Assembly (NCBI GenBank): GCA_028023455.1
Contig: JAQFVV010000156.1
Span: 2,501,236 to 2,565,235, forward strand
Length of the DNA stretch: 64,000 nt
Direction of reading: 5' to 3'
Source: Epiperipatus broadwayi
Taxonomy: Eukaryota > Onychophora > Udeonychophora > Euonychophora > Peripatidae
The position numbers were made by a program, and so were the translations under genes. Below the pieces are notes generated by a model, which saw nothing but the letters and a program-made list of their open reading frames with translations, did no database searches and had not been told where the DNA came from. Shown here piece by piece: positions 36,909 to 48,103 of this stretch; the first letter of the stretch is position 1; each line of letters starts with the position of its first letter.

Positions 36909-37374
36909 AAATAATTTAAAAATCGATGATTATTTATTATTGCTTGTTAGAATAACTAAAACTGATAAATTATTTTGGAATAGTCCAATTGATAATGTTT
37001 GCAATAAAAAGAGGAGCAGGAATTTATAGGTTTTTCTTAAAGTTTAAGCGTTTTTAATATTTGATAAGTAAATGGGTCAAAACAATGAATAAGTCATTCA
37101 GAATATTAGTTAATTTAAATATGTATTCCGTATCATCAATATTAGTCTTTAGTAGATCTGATATATATTTGAGTGTAATGACATTATATATAAGTGTGTT
37201 TTTATTTTTTTTATTTATTATTATTATTGTAATAAAGATTTGTTATTGTTTTAAAATTACATTGCGTCTTGTGTTTTAGTGTTTCAAATATCTCCAGAAT
37301 CTAAATCCAGTACCTATATTTAAAACTAATATTAGTTCATGTTTAAATTATTCATTTTAAGATTGATTGATTCC

Positions 37375-37640
37375 ATGATTGATTTACAGTATTCATTTCA
37401 TATTGATTATTTCCATATTCGATTCACATAATTCATCTTTATATTGATAATTTATTTTCATGGTTGATTCACATAATTCATTTTTACATACTTCACTTTT
37501 ACATAATTCATTTTTACATAATTTATTTTCATAGTTAATTTGCATAATCTATTTTATGATTTATTTCTATATTTTACTTACATAAGTAATTTCTAGATCG
37601 ATTTATATGATTAATGTCCATGTTTTACTTCCATAGTTTA
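37375..37640. repeat. Degenerate minisatellite rich in CATAATTCATTTTTA
   Basis: About ten irregular copies of 20-40 bp with ATTGATT, CATAATTCATTTTTACATA and ATTTCCATA-type words; low-complexity sequence expanded by slippage. Confidence 0.6.
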
Positions 37641-40600
37641 CTTTGGCAAAATATAACAGACTTAAAATTATTAATTAAATTTAGTCAGATTATATAATGT
37701 AGAATAAAATGACAGGGAATAGTTAATTTAAGTTTAATAAATTTAATCATTTGGTTCGTTGCAATGTTGTAAATATTGGGAGCAGACATAAAATCCCTTT
37801 CCTGCTCTTGGTGTTTAGAATGATTTCCACTAGTAAACTTGTATTAAAATTTAATTTAGCATATTTTGGAATCATATCCATTGCAATGTAATTGCTCATA
37901 AGTGCATCTCTTGGCAGATCTAGACCTTGAGAAAGAGTAGTTCGATTATTAATCTAAGAGCTAGTTTGGAAGTCAAGTAGCATATTATAATAAAATTGGA
38001 AATACTATTATTATAATAATGATCATGAATTGATAGTTGATTGAAAGGTTAATATGTGTGTTTAAAGAAATAAGATTAGGGGTTATCAGATTAGAGAACA
38101 TAGAGAACATAACACAGACATTCTGTGTTATATAATTGTAGCTATTGAAAGTGATAGATGCTGAGAACGAAAATAAAGCAGTGGAATTAAATGGAAAGGA
38201 TTTATTTATAATATTTTTATCTTGTATTAAATTAGGTAATAACTTTCTATTATAAGCATGAATTATGAGTTCTCTGCATCGATTACTGATTTGTTTCCAG
38301 TCATATAAAAATTAGAAATGTATATAACATTTTCCATAGTTACCACTCGAGATCAGATATTTATAATAAAGTTGTGGAAGAAAGTTGTCTCACTATTATA
38401 AATTTAGTAATAAATTTATCATGAAATATTTGCATGACTAATGCTAGGTTTGAAATTAAGACCACATAGATTGAATGGTTTTATCAACATTATTTTTTTT
38501 TTTTGAGAGACAATTTAATTACTTTCTACATTATCTTCTATAGTCCTAAACGTGGCTAATGATGATGATCTCTGGTGGGCATTATGATTTATAGTTGCAA
38601 TTTGGCACCCAGGTATGCTTGATCTTACTGTTAATATTAGTAGATAAACACACTAGCCATCCTTGTTTGATCCTAAAGTTAATAGTAAATTCAATTGACT
38701 AGCTGAGAGTTTGTTGAGGTTACGTAATTGCACTGAGATAAAGTTGAGGCTACAATATACATATTAAATTTGTTAATCATTACAATAATTTATATTTTAC
38801 TATAAAAACACCTACCCTTTCTTCCATTTTTTTTAAAAATTTAATCTTCATTTGGTCCATAATAAAACTAAAAAAATTATTGGTCTGCAGCATGTAGTCA
38901 GTTGAGAAACACAGCTCTAGACTATTAATAATTTGAGATGGTATATATAGGCATTTATGTTGGTTATGATGTTTCTATGTTTGTAATTCATGACAATGAA
39001 CCCCCTCCCTCTCACTTAATTCATTTTTGCCATATAATGAACATGAAATTAGGGAGTTAGTGAAAAAGGCAAATTATTTTTGTTCTAGAAACTAGTGGTG
39101 AATTTTTAAATAATTTGTGATATAGTAATAAGTATTGAATAAGAAGCAATTTCAGAGAGTGTTGTATGTGCTATTTTGTAAGAATGTCAATATTTAATTA
39201 TATTTAAAAATAAGGAGGGGGAAATATCAATAACTTTTTGTATATTATCAATTATATAGGATTATTCTCTATTATCCCATATATATTAGAAATAAGCAAA
39301 TAGTTTATACTTTGTGGCTAATTATTTTCTTTATTTGTTTTTAGCTTTGTGTGCTTGTGCGTGTTAGCACATTTTATATATTTTGATATATATTAGAAAA
39401 TAGATTTTGAAAAATAATTAAGATTAGAGCATTGTAAATAAATAATGGGAATAGAATGTAAAGACATGTAATTTAATTTGCTATATTTTTGCATTTTATT
39501 GATTAAAATTGCAACAGATATTTTATTCCACAATAACTGAATGCAAAAATTCTTTTTAATAAAAAAGCATGTAACAAGTTAGTTTAAAAAAAATATTAAT
39601 ATGTTGATAAGTGACACTTTGGCATATGGATATATATATTTTTGCTAGACAATTTTCTTTTGCCTTGATGTTAATAACTGGTTTTTAATATTAGTTCTGA
39701 CAGAATTAGATACTAGATGAATGAGAAAACCTAGGAATTTTGTTATAAAGTGAGATTATTTTCCTTTACTTAATCTTTTAAATTAAAGATTTGCTAAAAA
39801 TGAATCAATTCTTTACTACAATTGTTTAAAATGAATAAGATAGAATTTTTATAAAGAAAAGAATAATGTTTATGTCATACATGGATGGAATGTGATTTTA
39901 TTGTAGTGTTTATAGATGGAATTTGAATTCCTGGAAGTTGTGAATAGAGGATTTATGTAAGTTATAAATAGAAGAGAATTTAAAGAGGAACTCTGGTAAA
40001 TTTGAATTGTGAAGTGTAAAACTAGGTGATATTTTCCCATTCAATTTCCTATTTAGCTTAAGGTTGGTAAATAGATAACGAAAGAGAATGGGAATATTAT
40101 ATTATTATAAAACTCTAATAAGATCAGAAACATTATGAGACCTATTGATGGCAATTAATATACTTTTGTTGTATTTTATAAAAAAAGATCTCAAAATTAT
40201 GATAATAGACATAGGACATAATTAATTGGTTAATTAATTTGTGTTGAGAAGATAGACATTAGATTGAAAATTATGGAAATAGTAAAATGATTGAGGTATT
40301 TGAGAATAAAGATGGGAATAACCTATAGATCTGAATGGGTGGATTCTGTATAAGAATTAAGTTTTACTGTGTTTTACTTAGTGATTTCTAGTTGCCGTAC
40401 ATTGGTACCAAATATATACAGTGGGAACTATGAAAGGGGTATATTTGTAATTTAGATTTAAAGTAATAAAAAATGTCAGATATATTTTCAGCTGCATAAA
40501 ATGTCTTTTTTTTTATGATTGCTGAGGTGTGAACATATTAGGCTTATTGCCCAAAACCCAGTTTATATATATACTCTTGACAGTCATGAAAGATCAGCAA

Positions 40601-40739
40601 AAAATATTTTGAACTTATTTATAATTAATTATTATTTCTGGTTTCTCTTTGTATTTTGGTTTTAAGACAATTGATTTTATTGTACTCTAGATGCAATATT
40701 TTTTAATTTAAAGTGGATTTCATTTAACTCTTTTAAAAT

Positions 40740-41320
40740 GTCCGTGGGGCTTTAGATCTTTATGTGAAATGGCTTATAATGGAGGAAATGATATCAATAA
40801 AATAAATCAAGAACTCTATTGAATCAAATGAATCAATTTTCCTCAAGTAAATATAAATTTCAGAGAAATTAGTTTCTGAAGTTGTAATATTAAGAATTTT
40901 GTTCATAAAAATAGGATGAACTCAAAAGCCTAATGAGAATGATAGATCAAGTGCACAATGGTCAGAGAAAATGTCAGATATTAATGAAGGTTTCAGGTGA
41001 ATAAAAGAAAAAATCAGTAAGAGGAAGAGAGAGACCTTCAGCACTCATGAGTGATTTATTAAGATCATGTAAATATTTATTTACAAATATGGAATAAGAC
41101 TACTGAAGTCTCCTATTAGTATGAGCTGGATCGTGCAGATATTGATAAATGAATGATGGGGTTTTTATACAAAGGCTTATAATATTGAATAAGAATTTTG
41201 GATGAAGGAACATGGTTATAACCATATGCTAATTCAAATATGTTGTTTTTAAACTGATGCAAAGGTGCTTTATTATTTATGGGTATTCCCATTCCAACTG
41301 CCAAAGCATTTCCAACAGAA
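40740..41320 (-). pseudogene. LINE endonuclease remnant
   Basis: On the minus strand from about 41300 down: AVGMGIPINNKAPLHQF, then ILIQYYKPLYKNPIIHLS, then LILIGDFSS (matching the L-x-GDFN motif of apurinic endonucleases) and, about 60 codons later, ISDIFSDHCALDLSFSL (matching the SDH motif). Further down, KIDSFDSIEF and SHFT.RSKAPRTF fit the linker after the endonuclease in CR1/Jockey-type LINEs. Stops interrupt the frame. The assignment is pattern-based and moderate. Confidence 0.45.
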
Positions 41321-43277
41321 AAATAAAAGTATCCAAAATTAGATAGAAAAATAATTTAATTAATTGTGAACTTATTTTAAGTTTTGATTTCTGTGAGATT
41401 TATTTCTGTAATGATTAGGTAGGAATGAGGATTAGATTGTCAGAGGTAAAATATATAAAATGGTAATGAAAATGAAAACAAAATAAACTTAAGATTATCT
41501 ATAAAAAAGTAATTATTAAGAACTTATCAATGTTAATCTGAAAGTACCTCTTCAGAAATACTATTTGACAAATCATCTTGATGCAAACTATTTAAAATTT
41601 CAGATACATTAAAAGAATTTATTTTTATTTTTTGCATGCTTTGGTGTTCTTTAAAATGATTGTGAGCCTGTAATCCAATTTATAGGTCTATTATTCAATG
41701 TAGCTTATAGAAATTATTTATATATATATATATATTTGTCACAATTGCTGCCAGTTGACTTGAATATTTGTTTATACAATTTTATTTTTTTCTCTTTATT
41801 TTAATTTCAATAAAGTTTGAAATTTCATTTGAGGCGGTGTTGTCTTCTTGCTGGGTTTTAGATTTAGTCATTTCTTATAGGATGAGATTTATTGTTTATG
41901 TGAATTATTTCTTCTGTTGAGCTGTCTTCAGATAGATGGTTTAATTGTATAAGTGTAACAAATTTATTACATTGTTTATAAAATTATAATTCAAATTATG
42001 TATAAAGTCTTATATAAGGTATTGATGATGGCATTAATGAAAAAATCAAATTGCTAATATATTTTATTTTAAATATTACATATACAAATAATATGTGAGA
42101 AATATTTTCCTTTCTAAGAAGGCAAGTAAAATAAATATTCTATCATGCAATAACTATTAATTCTTAAATAATGATAAATTATAATTTCAAAGTGCAAATA
42201 TATATTATTAACTAACTGTCTGTATATGCTCAATTTACATGAAAAAAATTAATTAAAAAAAATGTAATTCATTTAATAGTGGGAATTTGTCTCTAATTTA
42301 TTATTATTATGAGATGCTACTGTATTAGTAAAAGTACTATTTTTTTTTTCTCTGCCATAAAAATTATTTACAAAAATTATAAAAATATCAAAAAAAAATT
42401 GTGTTTATAGATAATAATCAAATTTAATGAAAATAAAATATCTAAAATTTAGCACATACTAAAATTTATAATAATAAACAAAATAAATATTTTAAAAAAA
42501 AATTCAAGATATAAAATTCATATTCATATATAATATCCTAGATTTGTTTCCCCTGCAATTTAGCTATTTCTAACATCTTGACAAAATTCCAAGAGCTTAC
42601 ATTTTCACAACCGCCAGAATTTATTATTTTATTATAAATTAGTATTCCCTTATGTAACATTTTAAAAATGTAAACATGAATGTCCATGTTAAATAATAGT
42701 AAACAAAAAAGATAAAACAATATGCACAAATATTTTAAAATAAAATTAATAAAAAAATGTATGTAAATATTTATCTGTAAATTAATAAGTCTAAGTGACA
42801 TGAATTCTAATTTGTCTTTAAAGAATTCATCTAACCCATTACTTAATTCATGATTTTCATTTTTTCTTAGTAGTAGGAGGGAGGGGAGATAATGACTATA
42901 TAAGCTGATATAAATTAGAATTTTAAAAAAATTGATAAAAAAGGAGAGGGAAGGGAATTTCTTAATAAACTAACAAAAAAAAATTTGATAATAAAATTTA
43001 TTTAAATGTTATAAATGTAATATCTAATATATATTATTAAAAGAGATGTGCTATTATTTAATATTTACATTTAATCTGACTTAAAATTTCCAATAGCATG
43101 AGTGTTTAAATATGTGGAAGGTTTATAAGAAGGGAGAGATAAAATATTACTTTATTATTATATCTATTTTATTTGGAAAAAATCTGGATGGAGAAATAAA
43201 GATTGACTGATAAAAGTTACTGCATCTGTATAAATTATGATAATCTTTTAACAAAGCAAAATGTTAACAAGCATTAC

Positions 43278-43353
43278 CACATAATGAAGTAATAGAACTA
43301 CTTTCTTCATGGACAAACTTCCTTGTCACAGCTTCTTCCATTATTTGTTTCAC
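43278..43353 (-). CDS. SGSM1/2-like protein, N-terminal coding exon
   Basis: A 76-bp internal exon: acceptor (TTTA)n-TTCAG|GTG, donor TATGTG|GTAATG. It begins in phase 0 and ends after one base, which joins CT of exon 8161-8326 as GCT (Ala). The peptide [25 protein letters not shown] (20 + 5 residues) is nearly the same as the start of vertebrate SGSM1, where [20 protein letters not shown] is followed by the (F/L)CAAVEAC region. Joining gives ITSLC-A-AVDNCL, as expected. The upstream exon with the start codon should end in about KKE; I could not find it, so it is probably right of 64000 or too divergent. High conservation suggests a working gene. Confidence 0.92.
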
Positions 43354-43462
43354 CTGAATAAATAAATAAATAAATCCAAATTTTAAAATTACATAATTAA
43401 TAAATTAGTAGTAATTTTTTTGTTAAAAAACAAACAAACTTATAACAAATTTTAAATTGATG

Positions 43463-43528
43463 GACTTGCTTTTTTGCAAGATTAGTAAAAACTTTGACTT
43501 GCTTTTTTGCAAGATTAGTAAAAACTTT
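43463..43528. repeat. 33-bp direct duplication
   Basis: GACTTGCTTTTTTGCAAGAT followed by TAGTAAAAACTTT, twice without mismatch. It lies about 110 bp upstream (in gene direction) of the SGSM exon acceptor. Confidence 0.85.
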
Positions 43529-44862
43529 GAGTAAATCAGCACTCAATTCAAATATTTAATTACCTTAATTAACAACAACTTTTAACAAATAATAAACAAT
43601 GTTTTCAAATGAAAAATTAGTATTTTTAGTAAAATTAAATCAATCTATACTAGTTTCTCATCCCTTTCATAATTTTAAACAAAATGACTTCTACATAAGA
43701 AATGATTTCAATTTGTGCTATGTACTATTTTTAAAATGACAAATACATTCTTGAATAAGATAATTTTTTTTATTACCAAAAAAAAATCCCAAAAATCAAA
43801 AGAATGTTTATTTAGTTTTCTCCAAAAATACCAAACAATCTTTTTCAAAACACAATAATATTTGCCATAACTCTATCTGTCACTTATTTCTTTACAGCAG
43901 GCTATAGAATAAATGAATGCTGCTTAGAAAACATCAGAAAAATAGTAGACATTTCATTAATTAGGACAATCTTTTCTATAAAGTCCAGTGATTCATTAGA
44001 CCCCACATCAAAAGCATTTAACTGAAAATATAAAAGCCCTGAAATAAGATATTCAGGGAATACAGTTAAATCATATTCAATTAACTCTGGATTTTTTGAT
44101 TAATATTAATAGAATCCATATTATCACAAAGAACTTTGAAATTCTAAACCCTTACCCTTGTGTTTCAATGTAGCATGTCCTCTTATTTTTGAGCTGATTA
44201 TAATTAAACTATTGATTATCATACTCCTGTTATTGCTAAAAACTACTTTCTGACCTCCATCAAACATTCCTAGAATTCATTTCATCACACTATTATTTCA
44301 TTTTCCAATATTACCTTTTTTTTTTCATTTTCTGCACATTTATGTAAGGATACCTATTAAACAAATCTTATCACTTAAATTGCCAATTTATTAATTTAGT
44401 CACATCTTTTAACATAAATTATTTTATTAAAATAAACACTATTATTTTTCAATATCTCTGAAGATCCAAATTCCTCTTCTGTCTGACATCTCAAAATTAA
44501 TAATTTTAAAATGTCCTTACTCATTTAAAATGAAAGCAGCCATTTATCTAAGGAGTGGTTTCTTGTTAAAATATTACTTCTACAATTTTTAGTTACTTTT
44601 ATCCTTATTTTTCTACATATTAGAAAGCATTGTCCAGATACAATTATAATTATTACTAAAATTATTATTTTCAATTGTCAAACATAGAAACAATACTGGG
44701 GTTACCACTAGTAGATTTCAATATTAAAATAGTTACTAACAATTATTCTAATAAAATGGTCTTCAGACAATTATATTTTTTAAAAAGGAGATTCTTATTT
44801 TGAACAAGAATCATTAATTTATGCTCTGATATTTTCTTCCATGTTTTACTTTCTAGTTAAAA

Positions 44863-44953
44863 ATGTTTTACTTTGACACCATCTACTTGGAGACGGGCGG
44901 GGAGCCCCGAGACTGTTTGGACTCAGAAAAAAAATTCCGCTTTTCTATTATAT
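44863..44953 (+). other. Short GC-rich open segment, unknown
   Basis: An island strikingly richer in GC than its flanks (GAGACGGGCGGGGAGCCCCG). It follows an acceptor-like TTTACTTTCTAG and reads, from the ATG at 44863, MFYFDTIYLETGGEPRDCLD, then SEKKFRFSII and a stop. No donor is evident and I recognise no family. It might be an exon fragment, a retrocopy fragment or a transferred patch; the opposite strand has no better frame. Confidence 0.3.
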
Positions 44954-45442
44954 GATTTCCTTCAAGATGTCCATCAATTTATTTATACATTAAACTACTT
45001 ATATCATTTGTGCTTTGATACAGTTTTACTTTTGCTTTATATTGGTAATATTTTTGTTTGTGATCACTGCACAAATAAAAATATTATTTACAATTTACTA
45101 ACATTATAAAACAATCATCCTTTTCATTTATACAATTAAACATATATATATATATTAGACAAATGATATGTCCATCATAGGTTTTATGGATTCTTTGGCA
45201 ACAGCTCCATTGATAATTGGTAATATTAATATCAATAAACATGCATAATAGATTTAAAAGTAAGATTTCTGCCTAAAAGCAAATAAAGTTATTAGACAAT
45301 AGAATATTATAATCATGCAATATCATTAGAACATGGCTAAAAGTAATCTGCCATCGCTTTCTTCTAAATGACAGATTTTATTTTTCACCAACACTGACAT
45401 TCTAAATGCATAACTACTAATAAAATAGCCTTAAATAGCCAG

Positions 45443-45538
45443 TTACAGATCAAATACTTCTTCATATCCCTCTAAAAATTGATGAATTTTTCTTTTTTGC
45501 TTTACTGTCTCGTTAATATCCACTTCCTCATTTACTGC
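45443..45538 (-). CDS. Possible 3'-terminal exon, unknown protein
   Basis: Minus strand: acceptor TTCTATTATCAG|GC, then 31 codons to TAA reading AVNEEVDINETVKQKRKIHQ and FLEGYEEVFDL. An AATAAA follows about 60 bases after the stop (complement at 45377-45382). The acidic/charged composition and the acceptor-ORF-stop-poly(A) signal order look like a terminal coding exon, either of a nested gene or of an alternative short isoform. I recognise no family, and the evidence is positional only. Confidence 0.35.
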   Translation of the reverse strand, partial: AVNEEVDINETVKQKRKIHQFLEGYEEVFDL

Positions 45539-46049
45539 CTGATAATAGAATAGCTAAAAAAAAAATCTTTAACATACACAAAAATTCTCAGCTACTAAAA
45601 AAAAATTCCAAATTTCATCTGGATATGCATTAATAGTATGAAATTAAATATTTTATTATATACATTGATATGTTGAACAGGGATTTTTTTTTCCATAAAT
45701 TTTTAATATATTATACTGCAAGCATACTTTTTATTTCTTTTTAATACCTGTAATCCAGACAACAAAAAAATAACAACACTTAATCTAAGTATAATTTTGT
45801 AATGCAATATTAATATAATTAATCACTTAATTTCTGAATAATTTAGAAAGTTATATTTTTGAGTACATATAAAATTATCAATTTATTTTTATGAGCAAAA
45901 CAATTATTTTTTGATAAAATAGTTTTATTATGATTTATTATTAATTGTTACTTGAATTATTTTTATTTTTATCAATTTGCAAAATTAAAATAAAAAATGC
46001 ATATAAATCACTATCTACAAATATTAATTACATTTGAAATTTTATAGAT

Positions 46050-48103
46050 CTGGAATGGGCAAACTTCGGTACTTTGAACTATTTTGTGCAGTTCTCATAA
46101 ATAATATCAATCCCAACATTACTTTACTACAGCTCCTGATTTGATAATAAATTTCTTAAAATTATTGCTAAAAAGATGTATAGTATCTATTTTGGTTATT
46201 AATAAATAGTTAAAATAGATAAATATTTTTTAAATTTATAATATTTATAAAAAATGTTTTATTCATTAATAATCAATCTAATTTGTTATATGGACCTTGA
46301 TATTATTTCAAGCTATAAAAAATGTAAAGATCACTAATATGTCATATAAATATTGCCTTAGTCAATGTTACCAAATTGCAATTAAGCTATTAGAGAACAC
46401 ATTTCATAATTTCAATTATTATTTTACGTTATTTTTTATGATCAGTTTTTTGTGCAATTTCATAAACAAAATATGTTTTAAATTGTTTCAAACTTTAAAT
46501 TATTAAATTATAATTTTTATAAATATAATTTTCCTAGGATCAACAATAATAAATAAAAAAAATAGAGCAAGAAAATCAATTCTCTAGTGATGAATATGAA
46601 CAAAAATATTTTTAAAATAAATTATGGATTAAGCAATTTGCCTTATTTGTCTATGCATAAAGAGTTGTTTGATTCAAAATATATAAATTATGGATCTGAC
46701 TTAATAAATTAAAGATAAACAGCAAAAAACAATATTTGTATAAAAATTGATTAGTAGAATAAAGTCTCTTTATTAAATAAAATTCAGAATGTGGAACTCA
46801 AATAAAAGCAAATTTTTTAATTGCTCAAAAGATAAAAAATAAACAAACCATTTGCAGATAGTAAATTTATAACAGAATGTTTAGTTGAAACAATCTGAAA
46901 TTTTTTATCCAAAAAAAAATAAAAAATAATAAATTCAAAAATATTAGTTTATCTTAAAAAAACAATAGGGTTGAAATTATTTGAAAAAAAAATTGAATAA
47001 CCGATTACCAGTTGATTCAGATGAATTAGTACAGCATTCCATTGCATTTGATGAAAATATAAACAAAACAGATTCAGCTCAATTGCTTAAATTTATAAAG
47101 GATATCAATAGAAATTTGAACATTATTAAGGAACTTTTGGCAATGTAATCATAAAGTCACAAGCAAATAGAGCTGATATTTTAAAAAAAAAAAAATTTTT
47201 TTTTGTAAAAGTATATATTACCACTCAATAAATTCATAAGTGTAACAATTGATGAGACATGTAAACACTGAATTGTTCAAAAAATTTCAAGTTTTTTTTT
47301 TCATGAATAATTTCCAGAATATTTTATTAATCATACTTTATATAATTAGTCAGCAATCATTATGCAAAATGTTTTACAAGTAAAAATATTACATCAATAA
47401 TTGTCAAAGATTTTAGTTATATATAGATAAAAAAGCTGAATAATTAACAATTTGTTATATTTCCAGAACTGGATACAGAATAAATTGACATACCATATCA
47501 TAGTATCATTCTATAGTTAAGCCTGGAAAAAGTAACTAAAAAAATGGGAACTAAAAGAAATTGCATTATTTTTAAAAATCAAGCATTGTGATGATTTTTC
47601 AAATTTAACTGATGTTGAATGGAAATGTAATTTTGACTTTACAGTTTGATATAATTATGTATCTGAATATTTTAAATTAGGTATTAAAAGGCAAAACCAA
47701 TATATCCATGATATGATTATGAACTTAAATTCTTTCCATATGAGCAAAAAATTCTAATACTCTAATCCTTAGAAACCAAAAACTAAGCCTCATATATACA
47801 GAACATAACTCATTATTATATAATGAATTTAATGTTTCAATAATTTTAGAATAATCAGTACCAATTACATAAATCCACCGTCTGCAGACATTAGTGCTGC
47901 ATTAAAATATTCTGACATCCAACATGTATAAAACTAAGAGTTATAGAGGGGAAAAAGATATTTTATAATTGTTTAAAGAACATATATTTTTGATTTTGAT
48001 TACAGGTTATTTTTTCTTCATTGGAATAAAAAACATACATAGTTTATGGGACCCTGTCTATATTTCATTGATGCTCTTTTCTGCAAAAGTTTGCCCACCC
48101 CTG
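46050..48103 (+). mobile_element. Dead hAT transposon, GTF2IRD2-like, with both termini
   Basis: The left end CTGGAATGGGCAAACTTCGG and the right end CTGCAAAAGTTTGCCCACCCCTG (20 + 3 bases; its complement begins CAGGGGTGGGCAAACTTTTG) are terminal inverted repeats of a widespread hAT group. The 8-bp flanks TTATAGAT (46042-46049) and TTCTAAAT (48104-48111) match at 6 of 8 positions, a decayed target duplication. At 2,054 bp it is about the length of one transposase gene plus termini. Confidence 0.75.
46560..48060 (+). pseudogene. hAT transposase pseudogene (GTF2IRD2-like)
   Basis: Order of remnants: a BED-finger trace near 46650 (KYINYGSDLIN); KANFLIAQKIKN then KPFADSKFITECLVETI near 46810-46890, matching (K/S)KPFSDGEFIKEC; KNISLS; LNNRLPVDSDELVQHSIAFD then ENINKTDSAQLLKFIKDINR and NLNIIKELLAM at 46995-47147, matching the SLALDESTDxxDTAQLxIFIRGV block; LDTE.IDIPYH then LSLEKVTKKMG near 47470-47560, matching the YHTEVRWLSRGKVL block; FSNLTDVEWKCNFDFTV and QNQYIHDMIMNLNSFHM near 47600-47745. 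Many stops and frameshifts: dead. Confidence 0.8.

Larger units (their letters stand above)
29277..38914 (+). mobile_element. Dead ZBED5/SCAND3-like hAT transposon with nested insertion
   Basis: The left end begins CAGTGTTTTTG. The right end finishes CAGTTGAGAAACACAG, whose complement CTGTGTTTCTCAACTG is the usual terminal sequence of this hAT group. The flanks are CTCTAGAT (29269-29276) and CTCTAGAC (38915-38922), an 8-bp hAT target duplication with one difference. Transposase remnants occupy 29709-33660, split by the 30064-32407 array. The 5.2 kb between the end of the transposase and the right terminus is longer than usual for a hAT and may contain further insertions (tandem repeats at 34.2, 35.1, 36.5 and 37.4 kb). 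The span is therefore well supported at its ends but composite inside. Confidence 0.6.
8327..43277 (-). other. SGSM-like gene intron (about 34.95 kb)
   Basis: Lies between the donor after LC (TATGTG|GTAATG, minus) and the acceptor TTTAAAG|CT. The described elements occupy 12.6-14.1, 15.2, 15.9-17.4, 25.5-28.5 and 29.3-38.9 kb and 40.7-41.3 kb. The stretches 8341-11800, 14.2-15.1, 17.4-21.5, 22.2-24.7, 24.9-25.4, 27.7-29.2 and 38.9-40.7 kb hold AT-rich simple sequence, microsatellites and unrecognised short reading frames; I see no gene in them. A 112-codon frame at 18544-18882 (+) matches nothing I recognise. Confidence 0.85.
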
